Shown here: positions 1-8,054 of the stretch, piece after piece
Numbering within the stretch: position 1 is the first letter of the stretch
Layout: the number at the start of each line of letters is the position of its first letter
Assembly: GCA_022709775.1 (NCBI GenBank)
Contig: JAKLIE010000005.1
Coordinates: forward strand, 1-16,123
DNA: 16,123 nt
Direction of reading: 5' to 3'
Source: Pseudomonadota bacterium
GTDB taxonomy: Bacteria; Pseudomonadota; Gammaproteobacteria; Burkholderiales; Casimicrobiaceae
Notes under the pieces: model-generated
The model's database searches: none
What the model was told of the DNA's origin: nothing
Seen by the model: only the letters and a program-made list of their open reading frames with translations
Made by a program: the position numbers and the translations under genes

Positions 1-813
<813 letters not shown>

Positions 814-921
814 CGGCGGAGGGATTCCCGGCCGTCGCTCCGTCACTTGGCGGCGCGTGCGTCGGCGAGCGGTGCGACGACGGCCGGCGGAATGGTCGTC
901 GCGGCAGGCGGCGCGCGTGCC

Positions 922-2349
922 TCACGCGGGCTTCGCGTGGATCTCGCGCGCGGCGCGCAACCCCGACTCGATCGCTCCCTGGATCCACGCGTGCGCGAGC
1001 GATGCGTGCTCTCCCGCGAAGTGGATGCGGCCTTCCGGCGTGACGATGTGCTCGTGCAGCAGTCCCTGCTGCGACGGCTCGAACAGCGCGAAGGCGCCGC
1101 CGGCGTACGGGTCGTCGTGCCACATCCACGAGGCGCCGACCTCGAACTCCTCGAGGATCTGCGGGTGGATCTGCGCGACGTCCTCGATCGCCTGCTCGAT
1201 CCGGTCGTCCGGCGAGAGCGAGCCCCAGCGCTGCGCGTCCTCGGCCCACGTGTAGCTCGCGAGCAGCACGCCGCGGCCGGTCGCCCTGCCGGCCTCGGGG
1301 TAGTAGACGTTGCGTATCGGGAGATCGGTCACGCTTCCGCCGCCGACGATGCCGTCGTCTTCCTCCCAGAATCGGCGGCGGCACTGGAAGAAGATCTTCG
1401 CCGACGCGTCGTAGCGCAGCTGCCTGATCGCGCGGCGCTTCGCGTGCGAGAACGGCTTCAGCACCTCGACGTGACGCAGCACCGGGTAGGGGACGGTGAC
1501 GATCGCGTAGTCGCCCGTCGCGACGCTCCGGCCCGCGGCGGTCTGGAAGTGCACGGTCACATCGTCGTCGGATTGGTCGATCGCCGTCATCCGCGCGCCG
1601 AACCGGATGCGGTCGCGCAGTCCCGGCAGGTAGGCGTTGGGCAGCTGGTCGGCGCCTCCGTCGATCCGCACCATGTCGGTGTAGTAGTTGCCGACCTCCT
1701 CGCGCAGGAGCTCGAGGAAGCACGAGTTCATCAGCGCTTCCTGGTTCCACACCAGGCCGAACAGCTCGATCGCGGGTTCGCTCCAGCCGCGTTCCTCGAG
1801 AAACTCGCGCGTCGAGTAGCCGTCGTACTGCGAGACGATCGCGGACCACGCGGCGTCGCCTTCCTGCTCGATTCGCTGCGCGAACGGCTGCAGCAGCGAC
1901 TGCCACCGCGCGCCCGAGGTGAGTCCGCGGTCGTGCTCGGCCAGCTCGGTTCCGAGGAGCTCCGGCCGCTCCTCGAATTCCGAGAGCCGCAACTTGCGGC
2001 CGAACAGGTGGCAGTAGGCGTTCGGGTTGTGCATCGTGAACGGCTTCACGCCCAGGCCGACCTTCTCGATGCAGGCGAGCGTGAGCTTGTGCGCGTTCGG
2101 GATGCGCATCGCGCCCGCCTCCGCGTAGAGACCCGGCGCGAAGGGCTCGCGCATCGTGAAGACGCGTCCGCCGACGCGCTGCTTCGCCTCGAGGATCACC
2201 GGGTCGTGCCCCGCGCGGACGAGCTCGTGGGCCGCGACCAGCCCCGCCATGCCCGCGCCGACGACGATCACCCGGTGGCGCTTGCCGCCGCGCGGCGGCA
2301 GGCCGTCGCGGATCGTGGCGAGGTCGCGTTCGAGGTCGGCGTGGCTCAT
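922..2349 (-). CDS. Flavin amine oxidase, L-amino-acid-oxidase-like
   Basis: This is a FAD-dependent oxidase of the monoamine oxidase/L-amino acid oxidase superfamily. It oxidatively deaminates an amine or amino acid, giving imine, then ammonia and hydrogen peroxide. The product has 475 residues, within the usual range. The dinucleotide-binding fold is at residues 27-62: VIVVGAGMAGL, then an acidic ILEA strand end and VGGR. AGAMRIP at 78-84 resembles the substrate-domain start of L-amino acid oxidases. The C-terminus has the second FAD motif, HFAGEHAS followed by WIQGAIESG. The frame stays open far upstream, but the ATG at 2347-2349 is preferred because GGAG lies six bases before it and the FAD motif starts 27 residues later. 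No signal peptide is apparent, so it is probably cytoplasmic. A large palindromic repeat sits 35 bases upstream. Substrate is not predictable. Confidence 0.9.
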   Translation of the reverse strand: MSHADLERDLATIRDGLPPRGGKRHRVIVVGAGMAGLVAAHELVRAGHDPVILEAKQRVGGRVFTMREPFAPGLYAEAGAMRIPNAHKLTLACIEKVGLGVKPFTMHNPNAYCHLFGRKLRLSEFEERPELLGTELAEHDRGLTSGARWQSLLQPFAQRIEQEGDAAWSAIVSQYDGYSTREFLEERGWSEPAIELFGLVWNQEALMNSCFLELLREEVGNYYTDMVRIDGGADQLPNAYLPGLRDRIRFGARMTAIDQSDDDVTVHFQTAAGRSVATGDYAIVTVPYPVLRHVEVLKPFSHAKRRAIRQLRYDASAKIFFQCRRRFWEEDDGIVGGGSVTDLPIRNVYYPEAGRATGRGVLLASYTWAEDAQRWGSLSPDDRIEQAIEDVAQIHPQILEEFEVGASWMWHDDPYAGGAFALFEPSQQGLLHEHIVTPEGRIHFAGEHASLAHAWIQGAIESGLRAAREIHAKPA

Positions 2350-2383
2350 CTCGGGCTCCGGGTCGGTGGGCGGGCGGCGGTGC

Positions 2384-2470
2384 CGAAAACGAGGGTCTGA
2401 CCCTGCTTTCCGGAAAGTAGGGTCAGACCCACTTTTATACCGGGAAAGTAGGGTCAGACCCTCGTTTTCG
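2384..2470. repeat. Imperfect long inverted repeat made of three GGGTCAGACCC palindromes
   Basis: The arms 2384-2413 and 2440-2470 are near-perfect reverse complements, with one mismatch and one extra base. Each contains the 11-base palindrome GGGTC-A/T-GACCC (2393-2403 and 2451-2461). The spacer holds a third copy at 2420-2430, itself flanked by AAAGT and ACTTT so that it forms its own smaller stem (2414-2435). The block could fold as one long hairpin or as three small ones. It lies between the amine oxidase start and the end of the BatA-like gene, both on the minus strand, so a transcript would read it in the amine oxidase leader. A fourth copy is at 14238-14250. The type resembles dispersed extragenic palindromes of betaproteobacteria; no transposase gene is next to it. 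Confidence 0.85.
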
Positions 2471-2672
2471 TCAATCCGGACGCCAGGGGCGGCGGCGCGA
2501 AGAACCGCATCCGTGCGTGGAGGGGCATGGAGCGTCGGAGACGAGCCCCGGCGGGACTCCTCCGGGCATGGAGGGTCGGGACCGGGGACCCGGCGCGCTT
2601 GCTTTGAATGCCGACCGAGGGACACGTGACCGGGTCTCGACTCCGGCCCGCTACAAGATACGGCCCGACCCG
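2471..2672. other. Non-coding remainder of the 323-base gap
   Basis: No convincing gene is seen here on either strand: open frames crossing it are rich in Arg and Pro and match no family I recognise. It contains two copies of GGGCATGGAG (2523-2532 and 2564-2573), 41 bases apart, and a short CCCGG/CCGGG stem between them. No promoter for the minus-strand amine oxidase stands out by eye, although one is expected here or inside the repeat block. Confidence 0.5.
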
Positions 2673-2685
2673 CTACAGGATCCGG
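2647..2685. repeat. Imperfect 17-base direct duplication across the BatA-like stop codon
   Basis: The segments 2647-2663 and 2669-2685 read CCCGCTACARGATMCGG, differing at two positions, with a 22-base period. The second copy contains the stop codon (TAG on the minus strand, 2673-2675) and the last three sense codons of the BatA-like gene. The first copy lies just downstream and duplicates the stop region, giving a second TAG at 2651-2653. It looks like a small local tandem duplication. Confidence 0.7.
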
Positions 2686-3725
2686 TGGAACCAGAGCACC
2701 GACAGCGCCGCCGCGAGGATCGTCAGGACAGCGGCCGCGGCGGCGAACAGCGCGGTGATCTCGATCGACTTCTTCTCGAAGGTGAACCGCGTGTTTAGCG
2801 CCTCGTAGACCTTTCTGAGATCGCCCGCGGACCCGGCGTAGAAATACTCGCCGCGGGTCAGGTTCGCGATGTTCTTGAGCGCGTCCTCGTCGAGCCGCAC
2901 GCGCATCGACCAGCCTTCGGCGCCGACGATCTCGCCCTGCGGCGTGCCGATGCCGACCGTGTAGACGCGCACGCCGCGCTCGGCGGCCATCTTCGCCGAC
3001 TCGATCGGGTCGGGGCCGGTCGTCGTCTGGCCGTCGGTCAGCAGGATGATGACGGCGGACCCCATCGATCCGGGCTCCACCGGCGCGGGCGGCACCTTCG
3101 GCGCATCCTTCGGCGGCGTCGCGCCGAGCGAGCGCGGCCCGTCGCGCGCGGCCGGCCGGGGGTTGCTGCTGCGGAGATCGAACTCGACGTCCGGCAGGAT
3201 CGTCTTCAGCGACACGAGGATGCCGCTGCCGACCGCGGTGCCGCGCTGGAGCTGGAAACGGTCGATCGCCGCGAGCAGGTCCTCGCGCGAATGCGTGGGA
3301 GTCTGTACGAGCGCCGCGGTGCCCGCGAACGTCACGATGCCGATGCGCGTGGTCTTGGGCTGGTCGCCCACGAATGCGCGCGCGGCCTCCTGCGCCGCGG
3401 CGATCCGGCTCGGCTGCACGTCGGTCGCACGCATGCTTCCGGAGACGTCCATCGCGAGGATGATCGTCTCCTGCTTGGTCGGCAGCGTGACCTCGCCCTC
3501 GGGCCGCGCGGTCGCGACGATCATCAGCGCGATCGCGACGAGGAGGAGCGCCGGCGGAACGTGGCGCCGCCAGCCGGGTCCGCGGGCGAGCGCCTCGCGG
3601 ACGAGCGACAGGTTCGCGTAGCGGAGCGCGAGGCGCTTGCGCCTCCGCTGCAGCCAGGCGTAGGCCGCCACCAGCAGCGGCAGCAGCGCGAGGCCCCAGA
3701 GCAGCTCAGGCCACTGGAACGACAC
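2673..3725 (-). CDS. BatA-like von Willebrand factor A domain membrane protein
   Basis: A VWA-domain protein anchored in the inner membrane, last gene of the protease-MoxR-DUF58-VWA operon. Of 350 residues, hydrophobic segments lie at about 8-24 and 59-73 near the N-terminus and 323-345 at the C-terminus, with the VWA domain between them. The metal-ion-dependent adhesion site is intact: DVSGSM (D93, S95, S97), the Thr of RGTAVGSG (T163) and TDGQ (D231). This is the BatA layout described in Bacteroides aerotolerance operons, with the domain facing the periplasm. A proline-rich insert (about 187-222) interrupts the domain before the TDGQ strand and is longer than I expect. The start is GTG, with GAGG six bases upstream. 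The first 20 bases overlap the end of the DUF58 gene, so translation is probably coupled. No BatB, BatC or BatD partner follows. Confidence 0.9.
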   Translation of the reverse strand: MSFQWPELLWGLALLPLLVAAYAWLQRRRKRLALRYANLSLVREALARGPGWRRHVPPALLLVAIALMIVATARPEGEVTLPTKQETIILAMDVSGSMRATDVQPSRIAAAQEAARAFVGDQPKTTRIGIVTFAGTAALVQTPTHSREDLLAAIDRFQLQRGTAVGSGILVSLKTILPDVEFDLRSSNPRPAARDGPRSLGATPPKDAPKVPPAPVEPGSMGSAVIILLTDGQTTTGPDPIESAKMAAERGVRVYTVGIGTPQGEIVGAEGWSMRVRLDEDALKNIANLTRGEYFYAGSAGDLRKVYEALNTRFTFEKKSIEITALFAAAAAVLTILAAALSVLWFHRIL

Positions 3726-4659
3726 GGCGTGCCTCGAGGTGGCGCGGGAGCCCTCCGCCGACCGCGAGCTGCGAGCGGCGCTTGCGCAGGTCCGCGAAGC
3801 GGACGACGGCGCCGACCAGATCGTCGTCGGTGGCGAGCTCGATCGCGTCGACGCCCGACGTGACGAACGCGTTGCGCACCTCGTTCTCTCGCCGCTCGGC
3901 GATCTCGGCGAAACGCCTCCGGAACGCGCGGTCGTGGGTGTCGACGAAGAGCTGCTCGCCGGTCTCCGCGTCCTCGACGACGACCATGCCGAGGTCGGGG
4001 AGCGCGCGCTCGAGCGGATCGAAGAGGCGCACCGCGACGAGCTCGTGGCGCTTGGCGAGGTGGCCGAGCGGCTTGTGCCATCCCGGCTCGCTGATGAAGT
4101 CGGACACGACGAACACGAGCGAGCGGCGCGGCACGATGCGCAGCGCCGATTCGAGCAGGTCGGCGAGCTTCGTGCCCTTCGAGCGTGCGGTCTCCGGGCG
4201 CGTCGCGAGCCTGTGCAGCAGGTGGAGCACCTGCCGGCGTCCGCCGCGCGCGGGGATCACCGTGTCGACGCGATCGCCGTAGAGAATCGCGCCGACGCGG
4301 TTTCCGTGCCGTGCCATGAGCCGCGCGAGGACGGTGACGAAGTCGACGGCGACCGCGCGCTTGCGCACGGCCGAAGAGCCGAAGTCGACCGACGCGGACA
4401 GGTCGAGCAGGAACCACGCGGTGACCTCGCGGTCCTCGACGTACTCGCGCACGTAGGGCGTCTGCAGGCGCGCGGTGACGTTCCAGTCGATGTGCCGGAC
4501 GTCGTCGTGGTACTGGTACTCGCGCAGATCGGCGAGGTCGAGCCCGAAGCCGCGGAACAGCGTCCGGTAGTCGCCCTGGAGCAGCCCGTCGAGACGGCGG
4601 ATCACCGTCCACTCGAGCTTGCGGAGCAGCGCTTCAGGATCGCTCTTCGAGCGCGACAT
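3706..4659 (-). CDS. DUF58 domain protein
   Basis: A 317-residue DUF58 protein. The family almost always sits next to a MoxR ATPase and VWA proteins, and is thought to be an adaptor or substrate-side partner of the AAA+ machine. The signature is at residues 46-64: REYQYHDDVRHIDWNVTAR, the conserved Arg-Tyr/DD-x-R-x-IDWN block. A VWA-like strand with DLSAS follows at 86-90, and VVSDF at 184-188 takes the place of the later metal-site strand. No transmembrane segment is visible, so it is likely cytoplasmic. It overlaps the end of the MoxR gene by 26 bases and the start of the VWA gene by 20. There is no clear ribosome binding site before its ATG, which fits translational coupling to MoxR. Biochemical function of the family is not settled. 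Confidence 0.92.
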   Translation of the reverse strand: MSRSKSDPEALLRKLEWTVIRRLDGLLQGDYRTLFRGFGLDLADLREYQYHDDVRHIDWNVTARLQTPYVREYVEDREVTAWFLLDLSASVDFGSSAVRKRAVAVDFVTVLARLMARHGNRVGAILYGDRVDTVIPARGGRRQVLHLLHRLATRPETARSKGTKLADLLESALRIVPRRSLVFVVSDFISEPGWHKPLGHLAKRHELVAVRLFDPLERALPDLGMVVVEDAETGEQLFVDTHDRAFRRRFAEIAERRENEVRNAFVTSGVDAIELATDDDLVGAVVRFADLRKRRSQLAVGGGLPRHLEARRVVPVA

Positions 4660-5650
4660 GGGTGTCGAGCGGTTTGTCGGGGGCAGCGACGTGCCGGAGG
4701 ATCTCGAGGATCAGCCGGTCGGCGCTGATGCCGTCCGCCAGCGCCTCGTAGGAGAGCGACAGCCGGTGGCGCAGCACGTCGGGCGCGATGTCGATCACGT
4801 CCTCGGGCAGCGCGTAGGGCCGGCCGCGCAGGAACGCGAGAGCGCGCGCGCCCTCGACCAGCGCGATCGTCGCGCGCGGGCTCGCGCCGAACGTGATGTA
4901 GCGCGCGATGTCCTTGATGCCGTAGCGGTCCGGCTCGCGCGTCGCGGCGACGAGCTTGACCGCGTATTGCATCAGCGACGGATCGACGTAGCCCGAGCGG
5001 CACTCGCGGTAGAGCGCGGCGAGCTGGTCGGTCGTCGCGACCGGCATCACGTCCTGCGTCGTTCCGGTGACGCGCTCGACGATCACGTACTCCTCGGTCT
5101 CGTTCGGATAGCCGACCAGCACCTTCATCATGAACCGGTCGACCTGCGCCTCGGGCAGCGGATACGTGCCCTCGGTCTCGATCGGGTTCTGCGTCGCCAT
5201 CACGAGGAACGGCTCGGGCACGTGGTGCGTCTCGCCCGCGATCGTCACCTGCCGCTCCTGCATCACCTCGAGCAGCGCGCTCTGCACCTTCGCCGGCGCG
5301 CGGTTGATCTCGTCGGCCAGCAGCAGGTTAGTGAACACGGGTCCGAGCGACGTCGCGAATTCGCCGGTCTTCTGGTTGTAGATTCGCGTGCCCACGAGGT
5401 CGGCGGGGACGAGGTCGGGCGTGAACTGGATGCGCCGGAACGTGCCGCGGATCGTGCGCGCGAGCGTCTTGACGGTCAGCGTCTTCGCCAGCCCCGGCAC
5501 GCCCTCGACCAGCAGGTGGCCCTGCGCGAGGATCGCGACCAGCACGCGTTCGAGGAACGGGTCCTGGCCGACGACGACCTTCTTGACCTCGTAGAGGATG
5601 CGCTCGGTGAGGGGGGCGTGGCCGGTCGGTGCGAGGTCGTGGATGTCCAT
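4634..5650 (-). CDS. MoxR-family AAA+ ATPase
   Basis: A 338-residue MoxR AAA+ ATPase. The family acts as hexameric chaperones that mature or activate partner proteins, often through VWA-domain co-factors. Visible motifs are Walker A GVPGLAKT at 50-57, Walker B LLLADE at 109-114 running into INRAP, sensor 1 ATQNP at 152-156, and the Arg-finger region EAQVDRFM at 168-174. The C-terminal helical lid contains the family motif GASPRATIAL. The ATG at 5648-5650 gives a normal N-terminus (ILYEVKKVVVGQD). No Shine-Dalgarno is visible, since the upstream minus strand is pyrimidine-rich. The gene starts 34 bases after the protease stop, so the four genes are probably one transcript. Confidence 0.95.
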   Translation of the reverse strand: MDIHDLAPTGHAPLTERILYEVKKVVVGQDPFLERVLVAILAQGHLLVEGVPGLAKTLTVKTLARTIRGTFRRIQFTPDLVPADLVGTRIYNQKTGEFATSLGPVFTNLLLADEINRAPAKVQSALLEVMQERQVTIAGETHHVPEPFLVMATQNPIETEGTYPLPEAQVDRFMMKVLVGYPNETEEYVIVERVTGTTQDVMPVATTDQLAALYRECRSGYVDPSLMQYAVKLVAATREPDRYGIKDIARYITFGASPRATIALVEGARALAFLRGRPYALPEDVIDIAPDVLRHRLSLSYEALADGISADRLILEILRHVAAPDKPLDTHVALEERS

Positions 5651-5684
5651 GGGGGCGATCAGGGGAAGGAGGAGGGACGGCGCG

Positions 5685-6803
5685 TCAGAACGGCGACATG
5701 CCGATCGCGGAGGCCGCGTTCTCGATCGGCACCGCGAAGCCGATGCCGACGAACACGCGCTGGTCGGTCGGGTTGAGGATCGCGGTCACGATGCCGACGA
5801 CCTCGCCGTCCATCGTGACGAGCGGGCCGCCGGAGTTTCCCGGGTTGGCGGCCGCGTCGAACTGGATCAGGTTGGTCAGCACGCGCTTGCCCTCCGGCGA
5901 GCGGTACTCGCGCTTCAGCCCGGAGATGATCCCTGCGGAGGCCGACGGCCCGATGCCGAACGGGAAGCCCGCGGCGACCACCTCGTCGCCCGGCGCGAGA
6001 TCCTGCGTCGAGCGCAGCACCGCGGCCTTGAGATCGTCGGGCAGCTTTGCCGCCTTGATCACGGCGAGGTCGTTCTCGGGCTGCACGCCGACCACGGTGG
6101 CCTCCGACTCGAGGCCGTCGAAGAACACGACCTTGAGCTTGGTGGCGCCGAGCACGACGTGCAGGTTCGTCAGGATGACGCCGCTGTCGACGATGACCAC
6201 GCCGGTCCCGATGCCCATGCCCTTGCCGAGGTCCGGATGGCCGTCGGGCAGCGCCGGCTTGTCGCCGTTCCCGGCCTTTCTGTCGTCGCCGGGCGCGGGC
6301 GGTTTCGACGGCGCGGCCTTGCCGTCGGCGCGCTTGCCGTCGGCCCCCTTCGCATCGGGTTTCGCCGGCTTCGGGGCGTCCTTGCCCGTTCTCCTCTTCG
6401 CGTCGGCCTTCTCGTCGTCCTCCGGGTAGCCGGTGCCGACCACCTTCACGATCGAGGGGCGCACCGCTTCGTAGGCCTTCGCTGCCCGCGAAGGCAGCGT
6501 CTGCGTCGCGAGCGTGTGCAGCACCGCGCCGTCGATGTCCTTCTGCGTGAGGAGGCGCGCCGCGGGCCGCGTGGACGTCCAGACGGCGATGGCGATCGCG
6601 CCGATCAGCAGTCCCGCAACGAGGGCGAGCCAGCGTTCGTGACGCTGGGCGAGCGCGCCGATCGAGAATCGCCTGCGCACAGGCGCGGCAGGCGTCCCGG
6701 GCGCCCCGGGATCGGAGGAAGGCGCGCGCGCGGCGGCAGGCGCGAGGCCGGGCGTGGCGGCATCGCGGCGGGGCGATCGGCTGTAAAGCGCGGTGCGGCG
6801 CAT
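5685..6803 (-). CDS. Membrane-anchored trypsin-like (HtrA/S1C) serine protease without PDZ domain
   Basis: A 372-residue serine protease of the HtrA/DegP type. The N-terminus is a proline/arginine/alanine-rich cytoplasmic tail (1-57), then one membrane helix at about 59-76, so the protease domain should face the periplasm. Next is a long Lys/Ala/Asp/Pro-rich linker (about 128-192), inserted between the first strand (SIVKVVGTGY) and the rest of the domain. The triad is complete: NLHVV (H215), ENDLAVI (D245) and NPGNSGGP (S324). The chain ends shortly after the last strand (GIGFAVPI), leaving no room for a PDZ domain. The ATG at 6803 is chosen because GGAGG precedes it by five bases, although the frame is open further upstream. 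It is the first gene of the operon with MoxR, DUF58 and VWA, which suggests quality control or processing in the envelope. Confidence 0.92.
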   Translation of the reverse strand: MRRTALYSRSPRRDAATPGLAPAAARAPSSDPGAPGTPAAPVRRRFSIGALAQRHERWLALVAGLLIGAIAIAVWTSTRPAARLLTQKDIDGAVLHTLATQTLPSRAAKAYEAVRPSIVKVVGTGYPEDDEKADAKRRTGKDAPKPAKPDAKGADGKRADGKAAPSKPPAPGDDRKAGNGDKPALPDGHPDLGKGMGIGTGVVIVDSGVILTNLHVVLGATKLKVVFFDGLESEATVVGVQPENDLAVIKAAKLPDDLKAAVLRSTQDLAPGDEVVAAGFPFGIGPSASAGIISGLKREYRSPEGKRVLTNLIQFDAAANPGNSGGPLVTMDGEVVGIVTAILNPTDQRVFVGIGFAVPIENAASAIGMSPF

Positions 6804-7065
6804 CGGGGCCTCCACGGGGCGTTCCGCCGGGGCGGGCGTCGGCGAACCACCCGCCGTCAAGCATAGTGAGATTCGGTGCGAACGGCTAGGCCGACGGATT
6901 CCACGAGGGAACGGCATCGTCGCCGGCCGCATCGAAGCGCGTCGACGAGATGCCGCACCGTCGCTGGCGGCCAACCGCGACCGTGCGTACGATGACGGCC
7001 GTCGGATCGTCGCGGGCCATGCGCGCCGGCCCCGCTCGAGCTTCCCATCGCGGGACGAAGACCCC
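6804..7065. promoter_or_regulatory. Divergent intergenic region with weak promoter candidates
   Basis: This 262-base gap separates the minus-strand protease operon from the plus-strand gene at 7066, so both promoters should lie in it. For the minus strand, TATGCT (6860-6865) with TAGCCG 17 bases upstream (6883-6888) is a weak sigma-70-like pair, leaving a leader of about 56 bases. For the plus strand, TACGAT (6988-6993) with CTGGCG (6964-6969) at 18-base spacing is equally weak. Both are by-eye matches with three or four of six consensus bases per box. No operator palindrome stands out. Confidence 0.25.
6809..6813 (-). promoter_or_regulatory. Ribosome binding site of the serine protease gene
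   Basis: GGAGG on the minus strand, five bases before the ATG at 6801-6803. It decides the start, because the reading frame stays open upstream for more than a hundred codons of Arg/Ser-rich sequence with no family resemblance. Confidence 0.75.
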
Positions 7066-7518
7066 ATGACAATCGCGGACAAGCCCGGGGACGGCGTCGA
7101 GGCGAGCGCGTTTCGCGACCGTCTCGGCGGGACCTTCCAGGGCATCATGACCTGGCCGCAGCTCGACGCGCTGTGGAAGCGTGTCGAAATCGGCCGGTGG
7201 TTCGTCTACCTGACCGACGAACCGCCCCCCGACGAGCCGGTTTCCGGCGAGCCGCTCGCCGCGAAGATCGACTCGCTCGACGCACAGTTGCGGCGCGAGC
7301 ACGAGTACGACTACTGCGGCATCGTCTACGCGGACGACCCGGACGCGCCGACGCTGATCAAGGTCTACGATCCGCGCAACCTCGGGACGTCCTGCAGCCA
7401 CGGCGACGCGCCGATTCCGCCGCGCTGGATACTGAGCACCGCGCGACCGGCCTCCATCGAGCCCCCCGCGCCCGAGCCGGCCCATCGATGGCGGCTGTGG
7501 AGGCCCCGGTCGCGCTGA
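7066..7518 (+). CDS. Conserved hypothetical protein
   Basis: A 150-residue soluble protein of unknown function. It has the pattern of a conserved proteobacterial family I recall only as hypothetical: FQGIMTWPQLDALW (25-37), a WFVY strand (45-48), LDAQLRREHEYDYCGIVYADD (71-91), and LIKVYDPRNLGTSC (98-110) followed by PPRWILS (118-124). The paired Cys at 84 and 110 and the DPRNLG motif are the most distinctive points. No signal peptide or membrane helix is present, and the Arg/Pro-rich tail (132-150) looks unstructured. The ATG at 7066 matches the beginning of the conserved part; upstream codons in the same frame are Arg-rich and unlike protein. Its ribosome binding site is weak. It stands alone on the plus strand and converges with the DUF1330 gene. 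Confidence 0.8.
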   Translation: MTIADKPGDGVEASAFRDRLGGTFQGIMTWPQLDALWKRVEIGRWFVYLTDEPPPDEPVSGEPLAAKIDSLDAQLRREHEYDYCGIVYADDPDAPTLIKVYDPRNLGTSCSHGDAPIPPRWILSTARPASIEPPAPEPAHRWRLWRPRSR

Positions 7519-7560
7519 CGTGCGCCGAATCGGCGACGGACGCCATCGGCAGCGTCGTCG

Positions 7561-7854
7561 TCAGCCGGGCGTGCCTTCGACGAGGACGAACTGCCCGGTG
7601 GCCGCGCTCTTGCGCAGCGCCTTCGCCGCGGCGTAGTCGGGCCCCGACCAGAACGCCTTCGCGTGCTCCATCGACGGAAACTCGATGACGACGACACGGT
7701 CGTGCTCGTCGGGACCCTCCAGCGTCGTGACCGGACCGCCCCGCACGACGAACCGGCCGCCGTGCTTCGCGATCGCCGCGGGCGTGAGCTTCTTGTACTC
7801 GTCGTAGCGCTGCGCGTCGGTGACGCGGATGCGGCAGATCAGGTAGGCGGGCAT
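7561..7854 (-). CDS. DUF1330 domain protein
   Basis: A 97-residue protein of the DUF1330 family, small dimeric alpha/beta ferredoxin-like folds of unknown role related to the antibiotic-monooxygenase/EthD barrels. Seen in the sequence: AYLICRIRVTD (3-13) with YDEYKKLT next, HGGRFVVRGG (31-40), the VVVIEFPSMEHAKAFW strand and helix (54-69), then SGPDYAAAKALRKSAA (70-85) and a final FVLVEG strand. This is nearly the full family consensus at full length. The ATG is supported by GGAG five bases upstream. It is followed upstream on the same strand by a small membrane protein, after a 47-base gap. Confidence 0.92.
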   Translation of the reverse strand: MPAYLICRIRVTDAQRYDEYKKLTPAAIAKHGGRFVVRGGPVTTLEGPDEHDRVVVIEFPSMEHAKAFWSGPDYAAAKALRKSAATGQFVLVEGTPG

Positions 7855-7901
7855 CGGGACTCCGCAGTTGGAACGGGGGGGGACGGACGAGGGGGCCAGG
7901 T

Positions 7902-8054
7902 TCAACCCTGCGACCACTTCTGCAGGTAGAAGCAGAAGGCGGCGGCCAGCACCCAGCCGACGCCGGCAAGGGGCATGTCCGACACGAACGTCCACACGAT
8001 CGCGTTGATCAGGCAAAGAAGGATCGCGAACAGCGCGACGATGATGTTGCCCAC
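7902..8054 (-). CDS. Small two-helix membrane protein (50 residues)
   Basis: A 50-residue reading frame starting with GTG at 8052-8054 and ending TGA at 7902-7904. AAGGG lies nine bases upstream of the start. The product has two clear hydrophobic stretches, NIIVALFAILLCLINAIVW (3-21) and GVGWVLAAAFCFYL (31-44), joined by a short acidic turn (TFVSDMPLA) and ending in the polar tail QKWSQG. Length, hydrophobic pattern and high GC at third positions suggest a real gene rather than chance. I do not recognise a named family. It lies between the DUF1330 and YdjM-like genes on the same strand; the 135 bases upstream of it (8055-8189) hold nothing recognisable. Confidence 0.7.
   Translation of the reverse strand: MGNIIVALFAILLCLINAIVWTFVSDMPLAGVGWVLAAAFCFYLQKWSQG

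Noticed and set aside
847..2400. A 517-codon open frame on the plus strand opposite the amine oxidase gene
   Set aside because: It is Arg/Val/Ala-rich with no recognisable domain and lies exactly antisense to a clear FAD enzyme. Such mirror frames are expected in DNA this rich in GC.
6804..7148. An N-terminal extension of the serine protease up to base 7148
   Set aside because: The added 115 residues are Arg/Ser-rich and unlike the family, while GGAGG sits five bases before the internal ATG at 6803.
7519..7560. A terminator between the converging genes at 7518 and 7561
   Set aside because: Only short imperfect GC stems are present, with no T-run on either side. The gap is just 42 bases.
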